Shown here: positions 56,294-64,000 of the stretch, in pieces
How the letters are laid out: the number at the start of each line of letters is the position of its first letter
How positions within the stretch are numbered: the stretch's first letter is position 1
Assembly (NCBI RefSeq): GCF_015209505.1
Contig: NZ_JADEYC010000012.1
Span: 1 to 64,000, forward strand
DNA: 64,000 nucleotides
Origin: Saccharopolyspora montiporae
GTDB lineage: Bacteria; Actinomycetota; Actinomycetes; Mycobacteriales; Pseudonocardiaceae
Direction: 5' to 3'
Translations under genes and position numbers: made by a program
Notes under the pieces: generated by a model
Told to the model about the DNA's origin: nothing
Databases searched by the model: none
The model's input: the letters and a program-made list of their open reading frames with translations, nothing else

Positions 56294-58372
56294 TCAAGCT
56301 GCGCGCGCATCACCACCCTGCGCGGCGCGGACGACACCGGCCACGCTGTCGGCCGAGAGCTCTTCCAGCCGCAGGCAGGATCCGCCCATCGCCGCGGCCA
56401 GCCGACCGGCCAGACCGAGGCGCACCGCCCCCGACTCGCAGTCCACGACGACCGAGGCGGCACCGGTCCCGGCGAGCAACCCGGCAGCGCGGAGCGCGTC
56501 ATCGACGGCGGCCCTGCTGCCCGAGCCCGCGGATCCCCCGGTCGGCACGGTCGCCTTGCCGTCGGTGAGCAGCACCAGGAGCGGGCGCCGCTGCGGATCG
56601 CGCATCCGCTCGGTGCGCACCACACCGCGCGTCTTCAGGAGGCCGTCCGCCAGCGGGGTGCGTCCGCCGGTGCGCAGCCCGCGCATCCGCGCAGCCGCCA
56701 CGTCCACCGAGTTGGTGGGCGGCAGCGCCAGTTCGGCGCCCTCGCCGCGGAACGTGACCACGCCGACCTTGTCCCGGCGCTGGTAAGCGTCCAGCAGCAG
56801 GGACAGCACGGCGCCGCTGACGGCCGACATCCGTTCCCGAGCCGCCATCGAGCCGGACGCGTCGACGGCGAACAGCACCAGGTTGCCCTCGCGACCCTCC
56901 CGGACGGCACGCCGGACGTCCCCGCCGCGCAGCACCAATCCCGGACCGGTGCGGCCGCGCTCGACCTGGTGCGGCGCGGCGGCGGCCAGCGTGGACTGCA
57001 GGTGGATCCCGGACCCGTCCGAAGTGGACGATCGGACGGTGCGCCCGGTCCGCGAGCGGGAACGGGACCGCCGCCCGGGGGCTCCGTCGCCCACGCCCGG
57101 CACTTCGAGCAGCCGCGCGCGGAATGCGGGTTCCGGGGCTGCGGGCGAGCGCTCCTTGGGCGCCGTGCCGTTCTCGTCCGGATCGCCTTCCGGCGGCACC
57201 GCACCCGATCCGGAGTCACCGGAGGGACCGCTGGGGTCCTCCGGCGGTCGGCCGCCGCCTCCGTCCGGACCACCACCGCCGTCCGGGCCGTCGCCGTCCG
57301 GGCCACCGTCATCCGGGCCGTCCGGCGGGTCCTGGTCCCCGTCGTCGGCCTGTTCGGCGGCCTCGGACATCGCCTGCTGCAACTGGTCTTCGGACATGCC
57401 GGGCTCGTCGAACGGATCCCGGCGGCGGCGGTGCGGCAGCGCCAGGCGCGCGGCCACTTCCACATCGGCTTCGGCGACCGCCTCGGCTCCGCGCCAGGCG
57501 GCGTGCGCGATGGCGGTGCGCGCGAGCACGAGATCGGCGCGCATGCCGTCGACGTCGAACGAGGCGCACAGCGCGGAGATCCGGCGCACCTCGGAATCGG
57601 GCAGCACGACCGACTCCACCCGACCGCGCGCTGCGGCGATGCTGCCGGCCAGGTCCGCGTCGGCCTCGGCCCACCGGTCGGCGAACCCTTCCGGATCCGC
57701 TTCGAACGCGAGCCTGCGCCGCACCACCTCGGTGCGCGTGGCGACCTCGCGGGAGGCCGAGACCTGCACGGTGAGCCCGAACCGGTCCAGCAGCTGCGGG
57801 CGCAGCTCGCCCTCCTCCGGGTTCATCGTGCCGACGAGCAGGAACGACGCCGCGTGCGACACGGACACGCCCTCCCGCTCGATGTGCGCGCGCCCCATGG
57901 CGGCGGCATCCAGCAGCAGGTCGACCAGGTGGTCGTGCAGCAGGTTCACTTCGTCGACGTAGAGCACGCCGCGGTGCGCGGCCGCGAGCAGACCCGGCTG
58001 GAACGCCCGCACGCCCTCGGTGAGGGCGCGCTCCAGGTCCAGCGAGCCGATCAGCCGGTCCTCCGTAGCCCCCACCGGCAGTTCGACCAGCTGCGCGGGC
58101 CGGTTCTGCCCCTGCACTCGGGTGTGCGGACCGTCCGGGCACTGCGGGTCGGGATCACCGGCCGCGCACCCGAAGCGGCACCCCGTCACCACGTCCACCG
58201 CGGGCAGCAGCGCGGCCAGCGCGCGCACCACGGTCGACTTGGCGGTCCCCTTCTCACCGCGCACCAGCACTCCGCCGATCCGCGGATGCACCGCGTTGAG
58301 CACGAGGGCGAGCCGGAGATCGTCGTGACCGACCACGGCGGAGAACGGGTACCGCGCAGCAGCTGCTGTCAT
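56294..58372 (-). CDS. Fused magnesium-chelatase-like subunits ChlI and ChlD (cobaltochelatase-associated)
   Basis: A 692-residue protein. Residues 1-330 are an AAA+ ATPase of the BchI/ChlI type (Walker [10 protein letters not shown] near 39-47, Walker [35 protein letters not shown]). A Gly/Pro/Asp-rich linker (about 330-430) leads to a ChlD-like C-terminus with a von Willebrand A domain whose metal site is DASGSM near residue 505. In actinobacteria such fusions work with CobN to insert cobalt into hydrogenobyrinate diamide; CobN is not in this window. ATG 58372 follows a cobalamin riboswitch, so B12 should repress it. Confidence 0.9.
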   Translation of the reverse strand: MTAAAARYPFSAVVGHDDLRLALVLNAVHPRIGGVLVRGEKGTAKSTVVRALAALLPAVDVVTGCRFGCAAGDPDPQCPDGPHTRVQGQNRPAQLVELPVGATEDRLIGSLDLERALTEGVRAFQPGLLAAAHRGVLYVDEVNLLHDHLVDLLLDAAAMGRAHIEREGVSVSHAASFLLVGTMNPEEGELRPQLLDRFGLTVQVSASREVATRTEVVRRRLAFEADPEGFADRWAEADADLAGSIAAARGRVESVVLPDSEVRRISALCASFDVDGMRADLVLARTAIAHAAWRGAEAVAEADVEVAARLALPHRRRRDPFDEPGMSEDQLQQAMSEAAEQADDGDQDPPDGPDDGGPDGDGPDGGGGPDGGGGRPPEDPSGPSGDSGSGAVPPEGDPDENGTAPKERSPAAPEPAFRARLLEVPGVGDGAPGRRSRSRSRTGRTVRSSTSDGSGIHLQSTLAAAAPHQVERGRTGPGLVLRGGDVRRAVREGREGNLVLFAVDASGSMAARERMSAVSGAVLSLLLDAYQRRDKVGVVTFRGEGAELALPPTNSVDVAAARMRGLRTGGRTPLADGLLKTRGVVRTERMRDPQRRPLLVLLTDGKATVPTGGSAGSGSRAAVDDALRAAGLLAGTGAASVVVDCESGAVRLGLAGRLAAAMGGSCLRLEELSADSVAGVVRAAQGGDARAA

Positions 58373-58419
58373 GCCAGGTGTTCCTTCCTCGGGTATCGGA
58401 CGCCCCGAATGGCGGGAAC

Positions 58420-58600
58420 AAGGGACGCAGTGTCCTGACTCCCGGTTCAGCGCATCCTCCTGGCCTTCCCAGAACCCTGGCCTTCCCAGAACCTGCTCCG
58501 GTGGCGGGAGTCGGAGAACGCTCCCCGGTCACAGTGGCGCCGACCGTGCCGGATTCGCACCGGCTTCCTGACGCACCCTTGCTTGGACCGCTCTGCATCG
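58420..58600 (-). ncRNA. Cobalamin riboswitch (right block)
   Basis: The minus strand shows the complete signature: AGGAAGCCGGTGCGAATCC (58569 downward), GGCACGGTCG, the B12 box GCCACTGT, GACCGGGGAG, and after a variable arm GAGTCAGGACACTG at 58442-58429. It ends about 55 bases before the chlID ATG, close enough to control ribosome access. The variable arm contains a perfect 17-bp tandem duplication. Confidence 0.93.
58460..58493. repeat. Perfect 17-bp tandem duplication in the riboswitch
   Basis: CTGGCCTTCCCAGAACC at 58460-58476 is repeated without change at 58477-58493. Each copy contains CTGG and CCAG arms able to pair within the unit. It falls between the GGGGAG and AGTCAGGA conserved segments, a part of the riboswitch that tolerates length changes. 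Confidence 0.95.
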
Positions 58601-58718
58601 TCGCAGAACCGCCGCAGCGCACCCAAGCTCCCGCAGCAACCGCGAGATCTTCCCCACTGCGGATGGCACACCCGGGCACCGGTCGGAAGCCGCGGGTGAA
58701 CGGCGTCGCGCCGGACGA

Positions 58719-59186
58719 TCACCTGCCGCCGGAGGCGGGCCTGCGCATGTCCACATGCGGGATCCCGTCCTCCAGGTACTGCTCGGCGCACTCGGTGAAT
58801 CCGAAGCCCCGGTAGAAGTCGACGGCGTAGGTCTGGGCGGACAGCACCACAGGTGCGCGCTGGGCCTCGGCCACGGCGGCGCGCATGACCTTGCGCGCGA
58901 GACCGAACCCGCGCGCGTCGGCGGAGGTGCACACCCGGCCGATCCGGACCGAGCCGTCGCCCTCCTCCAGCAGCCGCAGGTAGGCGAGCACGTAGCCGTC
59001 CGCGGAGTCGATCCAGAAGTGCCGCGTGGTCGCTTCCAGATCGCGACCGTCCAGCTCGTGGTACGGACACCCCTGCTCGACCACGAACACGTCGATCCGC
59101 AGGCGCAGCATCCGGTAGAAGTCGGCCGCGTCAAGATCCGCCGTGTAGGCGCGATGCACGGCCGTTGCGAGGGGCTGGAGGGTCAC
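58719..59186 (-). CDS. ElaA-like GNAT acetyltransferase
   Basis: A 155-residue N-acetyltransferase of the ElaA group. Its mark is LRIDVFVVEQGCPYHELDGRDLE near the N-terminus, with the acetyl-CoA loop RVCTSADARGFGLARKVMRAA and the VDFYRGFGF motif at the end. The natural substrate is unknown. GTG 59186 has AGG close upstream. It lies upstream of the riboswitch on the same strand but ends about 120 bp before it. Confidence 0.85.
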   Translation of the reverse strand: MTLQPLATAVHRAYTADLDAADFYRMLRLRIDVFVVEQGCPYHELDGRDLEATTRHFWIDSADGYVLAYLRLLEEGDGSVRIGRVCTSADARGFGLARKVMRAAVAEAQRAPVVLSAQTYAVDFYRGFGFTECAEQYLEDGIPHVDMRRPASGGR

Positions 59187-59293
59187 CTTTGCCTGGATAT
59201 CACAGCTGAGCGCCGCGCAGCGCACTCACCTGCGCGCGGAGTTGTGTACGCCACGCCGGAGCGTCGCCATCCGGACGCGGCGCCGGGCCGAGC

Positions 59294-60112
59294 TCACAGC
59301 TGGGCGGCCAGCTCCGCCGAGTACCCGGACACCTTGGTGTAGACACCCGGCGTGCCCGGCCTGCCGCAGCCCGTGCCGTAGGACACCACCCCGGCGAGCT
59401 CGCCGTCCACGACGAACGGTCCGCCGGAGTCGCCCGCGCAGGCATCGCGCCCGCCTTCGGGCACGCCGGCGCAGAACATCCCGCGCTCGTCGAACTCCGA
59501 GTAGGCGTGCCCGCACTCACGTCCGCTGGTCACCGGCACATCCACCGAACGCAGCACACCGGACGGCGCACCGTCCTCGCTGGTGCGCCCCCAGCCGTAG
59601 ACGGTGCCGGTCGTGCCGGGCCGGTAGGCCGAATCGTCCGCAGCACCGACCACGCCGAGAGGCTGCTGCGGGAGCGGATCGCGCAACGTGAGCACCGCGA
59701 GGTCGTCACCCGAGGTGTAGCCGCGGTATTCGGGATGCACCCAGACGTCCTCGACCTCGGCCACCGAGCCGTTCTGCGAGCTCAGATCCGCCCGGCCCGC
59801 CACGGCGCGCAGCGAGCCCGGGGACCGCTCGTCGCCGGTGACGGAACTCGTGGCGCAGTGCGCCGCGGTGATCACCTTGACCTCGCTCACCAGCGCCCCA
59901 CCGCAGAACTGCCGTCCCGATGAGTCCGTGATCGCGACCGCCCAGGGTGCCTGGTCGGTGGACGTCTCCGCGCCGCCGAGCACCCGGGCCTGCGGTTGGT
60001 CATCGGTCACCGCGGCGGCGGGTACGCCGGTGAGCGCCCCCGCGGCCACCGTCCCGGCGGCCATCGTTCCTGTCAGCAGCAGGCGCAGCGCGGAACCACC
60101 GCGAGACCGCAC
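59294..60112 (-). CDS. Secreted trypsin-like serine protease (S1A), copy 1
   Basis: About 272 residues from GTG 60112. A signal peptide (RSRGGSALRLLLTG...VPAAA) is followed by a short propeptide and the mature start VLGGAE. The catalytic triad is TAAHC, DDLAVL and GDSGGP. Six cysteines form the usual disulfide set, and the S1 pocket Asp is in GRDACAGDSGG, so cleavage after Arg/Lys is expected. A longer reading from GTG 60196 would add 28 residues before the signal peptide and is less likely. A second, related protease lies 1 kb away in the same direction. Confidence 0.85.
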   Translation of the reverse strand: MRSRGGSALRLLLTGTMAAGTVAAGALTGVPAAAVTDDQPQARVLGGAETSTDQAPWAVAITDSSGRQFCGGALVSEVKVITAAHCATSSVTGDERSPGSLRAVAGRADLSSQNGSVAEVEDVWVHPEYRGYTSGDDLAVLTLRDPLPQQPLGVVGAADDSAYRPGTTGTVYGWGRTSEDGAPSGVLRSVDVPVTSGRECGHAYSEFDERGMFCAGVPEGGRDACAGDSGGPFVVDGELAGVVSYGTGCGRPGTPGVYTKVSGYSAELAAQL

Positions 60113-60227
60113 GCCCCCACCCGCTGCACCTTCAGCGTCCTCCACGGCACTTCGCACGCCGGTCCTCCAGAGCAGTTCGTCGGCCGCCGTCCTCACGCGG
60201 CTGGCGACGGCTCACCGTAGTGGCCCG

Positions 60228-60311
60228 ATCACGCGGTGATCACGAGGTGCAGATCACATCTGCACAGGAGGATATTTCGTTAGACTGTCAGTCAGCGAAA
60301 ATATTTCCTCC
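60228..60311. promoter_or_regulatory. Stacked palindromes in the protease-LysE intergenic region
   Basis: Three inverted repeats follow each other: GATCAC-gcg-GTGATC (60228-60242), GTGCAGAT-cac-ATCTGCAC (60247-60265) and GACTG-t-CAGTC (60283-60293). The last is nested in a larger imperfect repeat from GGAGGATATTTCG to CGAAAATATTTCCTCC (60267-60311). The block is AT-rich for this genome. TTAGAC (60280-60285) and TATTTC (60302-60307) are spaced 16 bp like promoter boxes for the LysE gene. TetR-type dimers bind sites of this form. Confidence 0.5.
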
Positions 60312-60492
60312 AGCCCTCGTAGAGCAGAGCAGTTGATCCGGATTACTTGGTCAGGCTGCGGATGTTCCGACGGCTACGGCAGACCCGCCCGGGGGATGAT
60401 CACCGCCCGATCCAGTGAGGCCCAGCCCCACCACGCCGGACCGCGCACCCGCGGCCGGGCGCACCACGACCCGAGAACCGGGAGGAACGACC

Positions 60493-61122
60493 GTGCTCGA
60501 CATGACACCGCTGCCCGCCTTCCTGCTGGCCGCGGCCGTGGTGACCCTGACGCCGGGCGTGGACGCGTTCCTGCTGCTGCGCACTTCGCTGCGCACCGGA
60601 CGCCGCGCCGGGCTGCTGGCGCTCGCCGGCATCCATTCGGCCAGCGCGGTGCAGGTCGCCGTGGTCATCTCGGGGCTCGGAGCACTGATCACCAGCAACC
60701 CAGCGGTGCTCACCGCGCTGAAGTGGATCGGGGCCGGCTACCTCGTCTACCTCGCAGCGACGATCGCGCGCGGGCTGTGGCTGACCCGTCGGGAAGCCGG
60801 CCCCGGAGCACTCGGCGGGGAGGTCGCCGACCCGGCCAACCCGTTCGCCCGCGGTTTCCTGAGCAACATCACCAACCCGAAGATGCTGCTGTTCAGCCTG
60901 GCGTTCCTCCCGCAGTTCATCGGCGCGGCCGCGCAGCCGACCGCCCAGCTCGTGTTCCTCGGGGTGGTCTTCCTCGTCGTGGCCGCGATCTGGGAACTGG
61001 CCATCGTGCTCGGCGCTGCGCGCATCGCCGGCCGACTGCGCCGCCCCGGGGTGGCCAGGTCGCTGGACGCGGTCAGCGCGACCGCCTTCCTGACCATCTC
61101 GGTGGGTCTGGTCGCCGGCTGA
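60493..61122 (+). CDS. LysE/RhtB-family amino acid exporter
   Basis: A 209-residue membrane protein with about six helices. LysE-family marks are AVVTLTPGVDAFLLLRTSLRTGRRAG in the first helix pair and NPFARGFLSNITNPKMLLFSLAFLPQF in the middle. Members export amino acids such as lysine, threonine or homoserine, or small metabolites; the substrate is unknown. GTG 60493 is chosen because GGAGGA lies 6 bases upstream; ATG 60502 is too far. No LysG-type regulator is adjacent. Confidence 0.88.
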   Translation: MLDMTPLPAFLLAAAVVTLTPGVDAFLLLRTSLRTGRRAGLLALAGIHSASAVQVAVVISGLGALITSNPAVLTALKWIGAGYLVYLAATIARGLWLTRREAGPGALGGEVADPANPFARGFLSNITNPKMLLFSLAFLPQFIGAAAQPTAQLVFLGVVFLVVAAIWELAIVLGAARIAGRLRRPGVARSLDAVSATAFLTISVGLVAG

Positions 61123-61174
61123 CCCGGGCCGCGGTCCGGCGCACCGCCGCGACCCGGGGTCGAGCCGGACCGGA

Positions 61175-61981
61175 TCAGGTCAGCTGGGCCTGGATATCCT
61201 GGTGGTAGCGCGCGACCTCGGTGTACACACCGGGCTCGCCTGGCCGGGCGCACCCGTTGCCGAACGAGACGATCCCGATCAGCCGATCACCGGCCACCAG
61301 CGGTCCGCCGGAATCGCCCTGGCAGCTGTCCACCCCGCCCTGCGGCACGCCCGCGCAGACCATCGCGTCCGCGGTGAACGATCCGCTGTAGGCCCGGCCG
61401 CACTCCTCGTCGGAGACCAGTGGCACGTCCGCGCGCCGCAGGACGTCGGATTGCGATCCGCCCTCCTCGGTCGCGCCCCAGCCGTACACCTGGGCTTGCG
61501 TGCCCGGTTGATACAGCCCGCGGTCCTGCGGCCCTGCGGGCTCCAGCGGGGGTTCGGGTACCTCGCCGGCCAGGGTCAGCACGGCGACATCGGCTCCGCT
61601 GCCGGGTTCGGTGAACTCCGGGTGGACCCAGATGTCGGCGACGTCGACGGTGGTGCCGGCCTGGGAGTTCTTGTCCTCCCGCCCGGAGACCACCCGCAGG
61701 GTGGAAGGCGTCTCCCCGGTCATGCAGTGCGCAGCGGTGATGACCTTGTTCGCCCGGGCGATGGTGCCACCGCAGAACTGGTTGCCCTGCGCGTCGACCA
61801 GGAACGCGACGAAGGGGCTGTCCGCGATGCCCGTCGGCTGGCCGCCCACGATCGGTGGCGCCTTGGCCGAAACCGGATCCTGGTCGACCGCACCCACCGG
61901 CGCAGCCAGCAGAGCCGAGGACAACACCCCTGCGGCCAGCACTCCCAACGCGGAGAAAATGCGGCATCGTGCACGTGCCAT
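61175..61981 (-). CDS. Secreted trypsin-like serine protease (S1A), copy 2
   Basis: A 268-residue preprotein. A signal peptide (residues 1-31, ending PVGA) and a short propeptide precede the mature IVGGQP start. The triad is TAAHC, ADVAVL and GDSGGP. The Asp of GVDSCQGDSGG predicts trypsin-type specificity. The C-terminal RPGEPGVYTEVARY helix is complete. ATG 61981 has GGAGG at 7 bases. It resembles copy 1 throughout, so the two probably arose by duplication, with the LysE gene between them on the other strand. Confidence 0.9.
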   Translation of the reverse strand: MARARCRIFSALGVLAAGVLSSALLAAPVGAVDQDPVSAKAPPIVGGQPTGIADSPFVAFLVDAQGNQFCGGTIARANKVITAAHCMTGETPSTLRVVSGREDKNSQAGTTVDVADIWVHPEFTEPGSGADVAVLTLAGEVPEPPLEPAGPQDRGLYQPGTQAQVYGWGATEEGGSQSDVLRRADVPLVSDEECGRAYSGSFTADAMVCAGVPQGGVDSCQGDSGGPLVAGDRLIGIVSFGNGCARPGEPGVYTEVARYHQDIQAQLT

Positions 61982-62106
61982 TTCGCTGCCTCCTCACCCG
62001 GAGCAACCCGGCGCGGTCGGCTCGACCGGCCCCCTCCGGCTCGACAAAGTGTCCACGAAGAAGAGGGGGACGGCCCGCCGATGGATACACCCCGACCGAT
62101 CACCGC

Positions 62107-62120
62107 CACCTGATCAGGTG
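62107..62120. promoter_or_regulatory. 14-bp perfect palindrome
   Basis: CACCTGATCAGGTG lies about 126 bp upstream of the protease copy 2 start and just past the dehydrogenase stop. A half-copy, GATCACC, stands next to it at 62098-62104. It could be a regulatory site or part of a terminator. The rest of 61982-62197 shows no gene. Confidence 0.35.
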
Positions 62121-62197
62121 ATCCACAGCGCGGGGCACATCACTCGGCGGAACGACTGGCTCGTCCACTTCGGACTGATCGGCGGCGCGTATCCGGC

Positions 62198-63109
62198 TCA
62201 GTAACCGGCTTCGCGATCCACGAGCCCCAGCAGCGGCTCACCGGCCATCCGGCGGCGGACATTCTCCTCCACGCGCCTGGCCAGGGCGGGCATCAGCAGC
62301 GAAGCGGGATTGGCCTGGTGCGGCGAGATAATCGCGCGCGGGTGGTCGAACAGCGGATGCCCGGCCGGCAGCGGTTCCGGCTCGGTGACGTCCAGGGCCG
62401 CACCGCCGATGCGCTCCTCGTCCAACGCCGCCACCAGCGCCTCGGTGTCCACCAGCGAGCCGCGCGCCACGTTGATCAGCCACGCGCCCGGTTTCATCGA
62501 CTCCAGCGCGGCCCGGTCGATCAGCCGGTCGGTCTCCGCGGTCGCCGGCGCCGCCACCACGACGAAGTCGGACTCCGCGAGAACGGTGCGCAGACCCTCG
62601 GGATCGGCCGCCCGCCAGGTCTGCTCGGCACCGGCGACCGGTTTGCCCGAGCGGTTGGTCGCCAGCACCCGCACGCCGAACGGCCGCAGCAGCCCGATCA
62701 GCGCCCGGCCGATCCCGCCGGCACCGACGATGCCGACGGTCGATCCGAACAGGCCGCGCATGCCCTCCGGCGCCGTCCACTCGTGCGCCCGGGCCATGCG
62801 GTGCAACTGGCGCGCGCCGGTGAGCATCAGCCCGAGCGAGTGCTCGGCGACCGTCTCCGCGTAGGTGCCCACCGCCGAGGTGAACGTGATGCCCTCGCGC
62901 AGGGCGCCCGCAGCCACCCACGGCTCGATGCCGGCGAACGGGAGCTGCACCCATTCCAGGCCCGGGTGGTCGTACTCCGCGAACCGCTCGGGCCCGGCTC
63001 CGAACCAGACCAGCGCCGAAGCCTCTTCCAGCGGCGCCGTTTCGGCCCCCGCGTCGAGCACCGCGCGCTTGAGCTCGGGGGTTTCCACCGGACCAATGTG
63101 GACGTGCAC
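62198..63109 (-). CDS. D-2-hydroxyacid dehydrogenase (NAD-dependent)
   Basis: A 303-residue member of the D-isomer 2-hydroxyacid dehydrogenase family. The NAD fold is TVGIVGAGGIGRALIGLL. The catalytic Arg lies in NVARGSLVD, the Glu in ALDVTEPEPLP and the His in ISPHQANPA (the usual H-T/Q form). LVWFGAGPERF and LQLPFAGIE-like WVQLPFAGIEPW form the substrate domain. It reduces a 2-oxo acid, but which one is open. GTG 63109 has GGAG at 7 bases. Divergent from the PEBP gene across 252 bp without other genes. Confidence 0.88.
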   Translation of the reverse strand: MHVHIGPVETPELKRAVLDAGAETAPLEEASALVWFGAGPERFAEYDHPGLEWVQLPFAGIEPWVAAGALREGITFTSAVGTYAETVAEHSLGLMLTGARQLHRMARAHEWTAPEGMRGLFGSTVGIVGAGGIGRALIGLLRPFGVRVLATNRSGKPVAGAEQTWRAADPEGLRTVLAESDFVVVAAPATAETDRLIDRAALESMKPGAWLINVARGSLVDTEALVAALDEERIGGAALDVTEPEPLPAGHPLFDHPRAIISPHQANPASLLMPALARRVEENVRRRMAGEPLLGLVDREAGY

Positions 63110-63361
63110 TGCTTCTCCAATGCTGAGTGGTGACCGGGCGCAGCCTAGTCACTCCGGCGGGCGACCGGCCACCGGCGTACCCACCGGCGTCGCGTTCGCG
63201 AGCTCGCCGAGTTGACCCGGTCCGGGGACGGTTGTTCTAGGGTGGCACCGGTGATCGCGCACCGTTGACGCGGACCGGCTCGCCGCCGGCGGGCACGGCC
63301 CCCCGCCCGGTGCGCTCCGCGGTGGATCGACCGCCGCCCTCGGAGATGAGGAGGATGCTGC

Positions 63362-63904
63362 ATGAGCCTGGAACGCCCCGTCGACCCGGACCCGTACTCG
63401 CTGCTGCCCCCGGTCCCGGCCTTCACCGTCACGTCCACCGACGTGACCGATGGCCAGCCGATGAGCCAGGACCACGCCTACGACGGCATGGGCGCGGGTG
63501 GCGGGAACGTGTCCCCGCAGCTGAGCTGGGAGGGATTCCCGGAATCCGCGAAGAGCTTCGTGGTGACCTGCTTCGACCCGGATGCCCCGATCCCCGGTGG
63601 CTTCTGGCACTGGGTCCTGGTGGACGTGCCGGTGTCGGTGACCGAGCTGTCCCGCGACGCCGGTTCGCGGGACGGCGGTGTCCCGGAAGGAGCCTTCCAC
63701 GTCGCCAACGACCTCGGTGAGCGGGCGTTCGGCGGCGCTGCCCCGCCGCCCGGCGACCGGCCGCACCGCTACTACTTCGTGGTGCACGCCGTGGACACCG
63801 ACAAGCTCGGCGTCGACGAGAACGCCAGCCCGGCGGTGGTGAGCTTCAACCTCGCGTTCCACACCGTGGCGCGCGCGGTGATCACGCCCACCTACCAGGC
63901 GTGA
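63362..63904 (+). CDS. YbhB/YbcL family Raf-kinase-inhibitor-like (PEBP) protein
   Basis: A 180-residue PEBP-fold protein. The anion-binding pocket motifs are [21 protein letters not shown] (Asp-Pro-Asp and Trp-His) and [13 protein letters not shown]. Start [23 protein letters not shown] and the [18 protein letters not shown] loop are typical of actinobacterial members. There is no signal peptide. The function of bacterial PEBPs is not settled. ATG 63362 follows GATGAGGAGG. Confidence 0.92.
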   Translation: MSLERPVDPDPYSLLPPVPAFTVTSTDVTDGQPMSQDHAYDGMGAGGGNVSPQLSWEGFPESAKSFVVTCFDPDAPIPGGFWHWVLVDVPVSVTELSRDAGSRDGGVPEGAFHVANDLGERAFGGAAPPPGDRPHRYYFVVHAVDTDKLGVDENASPAVVSFNLAFHTVARAVITPTYQA

Positions 63905-63911
63905 TCCCCCG

Positions 63912-63947
63912 GCACCGGGGCCGCCGCGCTGCGGCCGTCCCCGGTGC
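63912..63947 (+). terminator. Terminator hairpin after the PEBP gene
   Basis: GCACCGGGG (63912-63920) pairs with CCCCGGTGC (63939-63947); the 18-base loop has its own CCGC/GCGG stem. It begins 7 bp after the stop codon. The last 53 bases of the window show no gene. Confidence 0.75.
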
Positions 63948-64000
63948 TCCCGCGCCCACCCCCCGGTTCACCCGGTCGCGCTGAATCCACGCGGCGGTCC

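Overview
This is a high-GC, gene-dense actinobacterial chromosome segment. A pronounced GC bias at third codon positions, many GTG/TTG starts, several apparently leaderless genes and the order infB-rbfA-nrnA-truB-ribF-rpsO-pnp-M16 peptidase-dapB-thyX-dapA-rnj-ftsK all point to the Pseudonocardiales, perhaps a Saccharopolyspora-like organism. The genus is inference. I see no rRNA, tRNA, CRISPR array, transposase or prophage.

Positions 1-36051 are mostly the conserved minus-strand housekeeping run. Read from right to left it holds ribosome maturation and transcription/translation factors (rimP, nusA, YlxR, infB, DUF503, rbfA), the nanoRNase/pAp phosphatase, a MATE exporter, truB and ribF, an XRE regulator with a 2'-5' RNA ligase-like protein, rpsO-pnp, an M16 peptidase, dapB, thyX, a membrane-anchored Ser/Thr kinase, dapA overlapping rnj, and ftsK. 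Small plus-strand islands interrupt it: a secreted phospholipase A2, an acyltransferase, an aminotransferase divergent from an amino-acid permease, a ribbon-helix-helix/DUF4097 pair, and a GNAT/membrane protein pair.

Positions 36052-44664 are a mixed stretch: a Tat-type lipoprotein overlapping a ferritin-like DUF4439 gene, a one-pass membrane protein, a class V aminotransferase, YjbQ, a HAD hydrolase, prolyl-tRNA synthetase, a cytochrome P450 and YaaA.

Positions 44665-58600 carry cobalamin (B12) biosynthesis genes in two blocks, each headed by a cobalamin riboswitch on the minus strand. The right block runs chlI-chlD fusion, cobO, cobB, cobM, cobL, cbiG-cobJ fusion. The left block runs riboswitch, gene remnants, cysG/cobA. 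They are separated by a DUF1876 gene, an 18-bp tandem array and a PLP decarboxylase. Parts of the pathway here are decayed: recognisable remnants of cobH and cbiX lie after the left riboswitch, and only the C-terminal third of cobI survives ahead of cobM. This erosion inside an otherwise intact set, together with a perfect 17-bp duplication inside the right riboswitch, is the most notable observation in the window.

Positions 58719-64000 hold an ElaA-like acetyltransferase, two secreted trypsin-like proteases flanking a LysE-type exporter with a cluster of palindromes in its promoter region, a D-2-hydroxyacid dehydrogenase and a PEBP-family protein.
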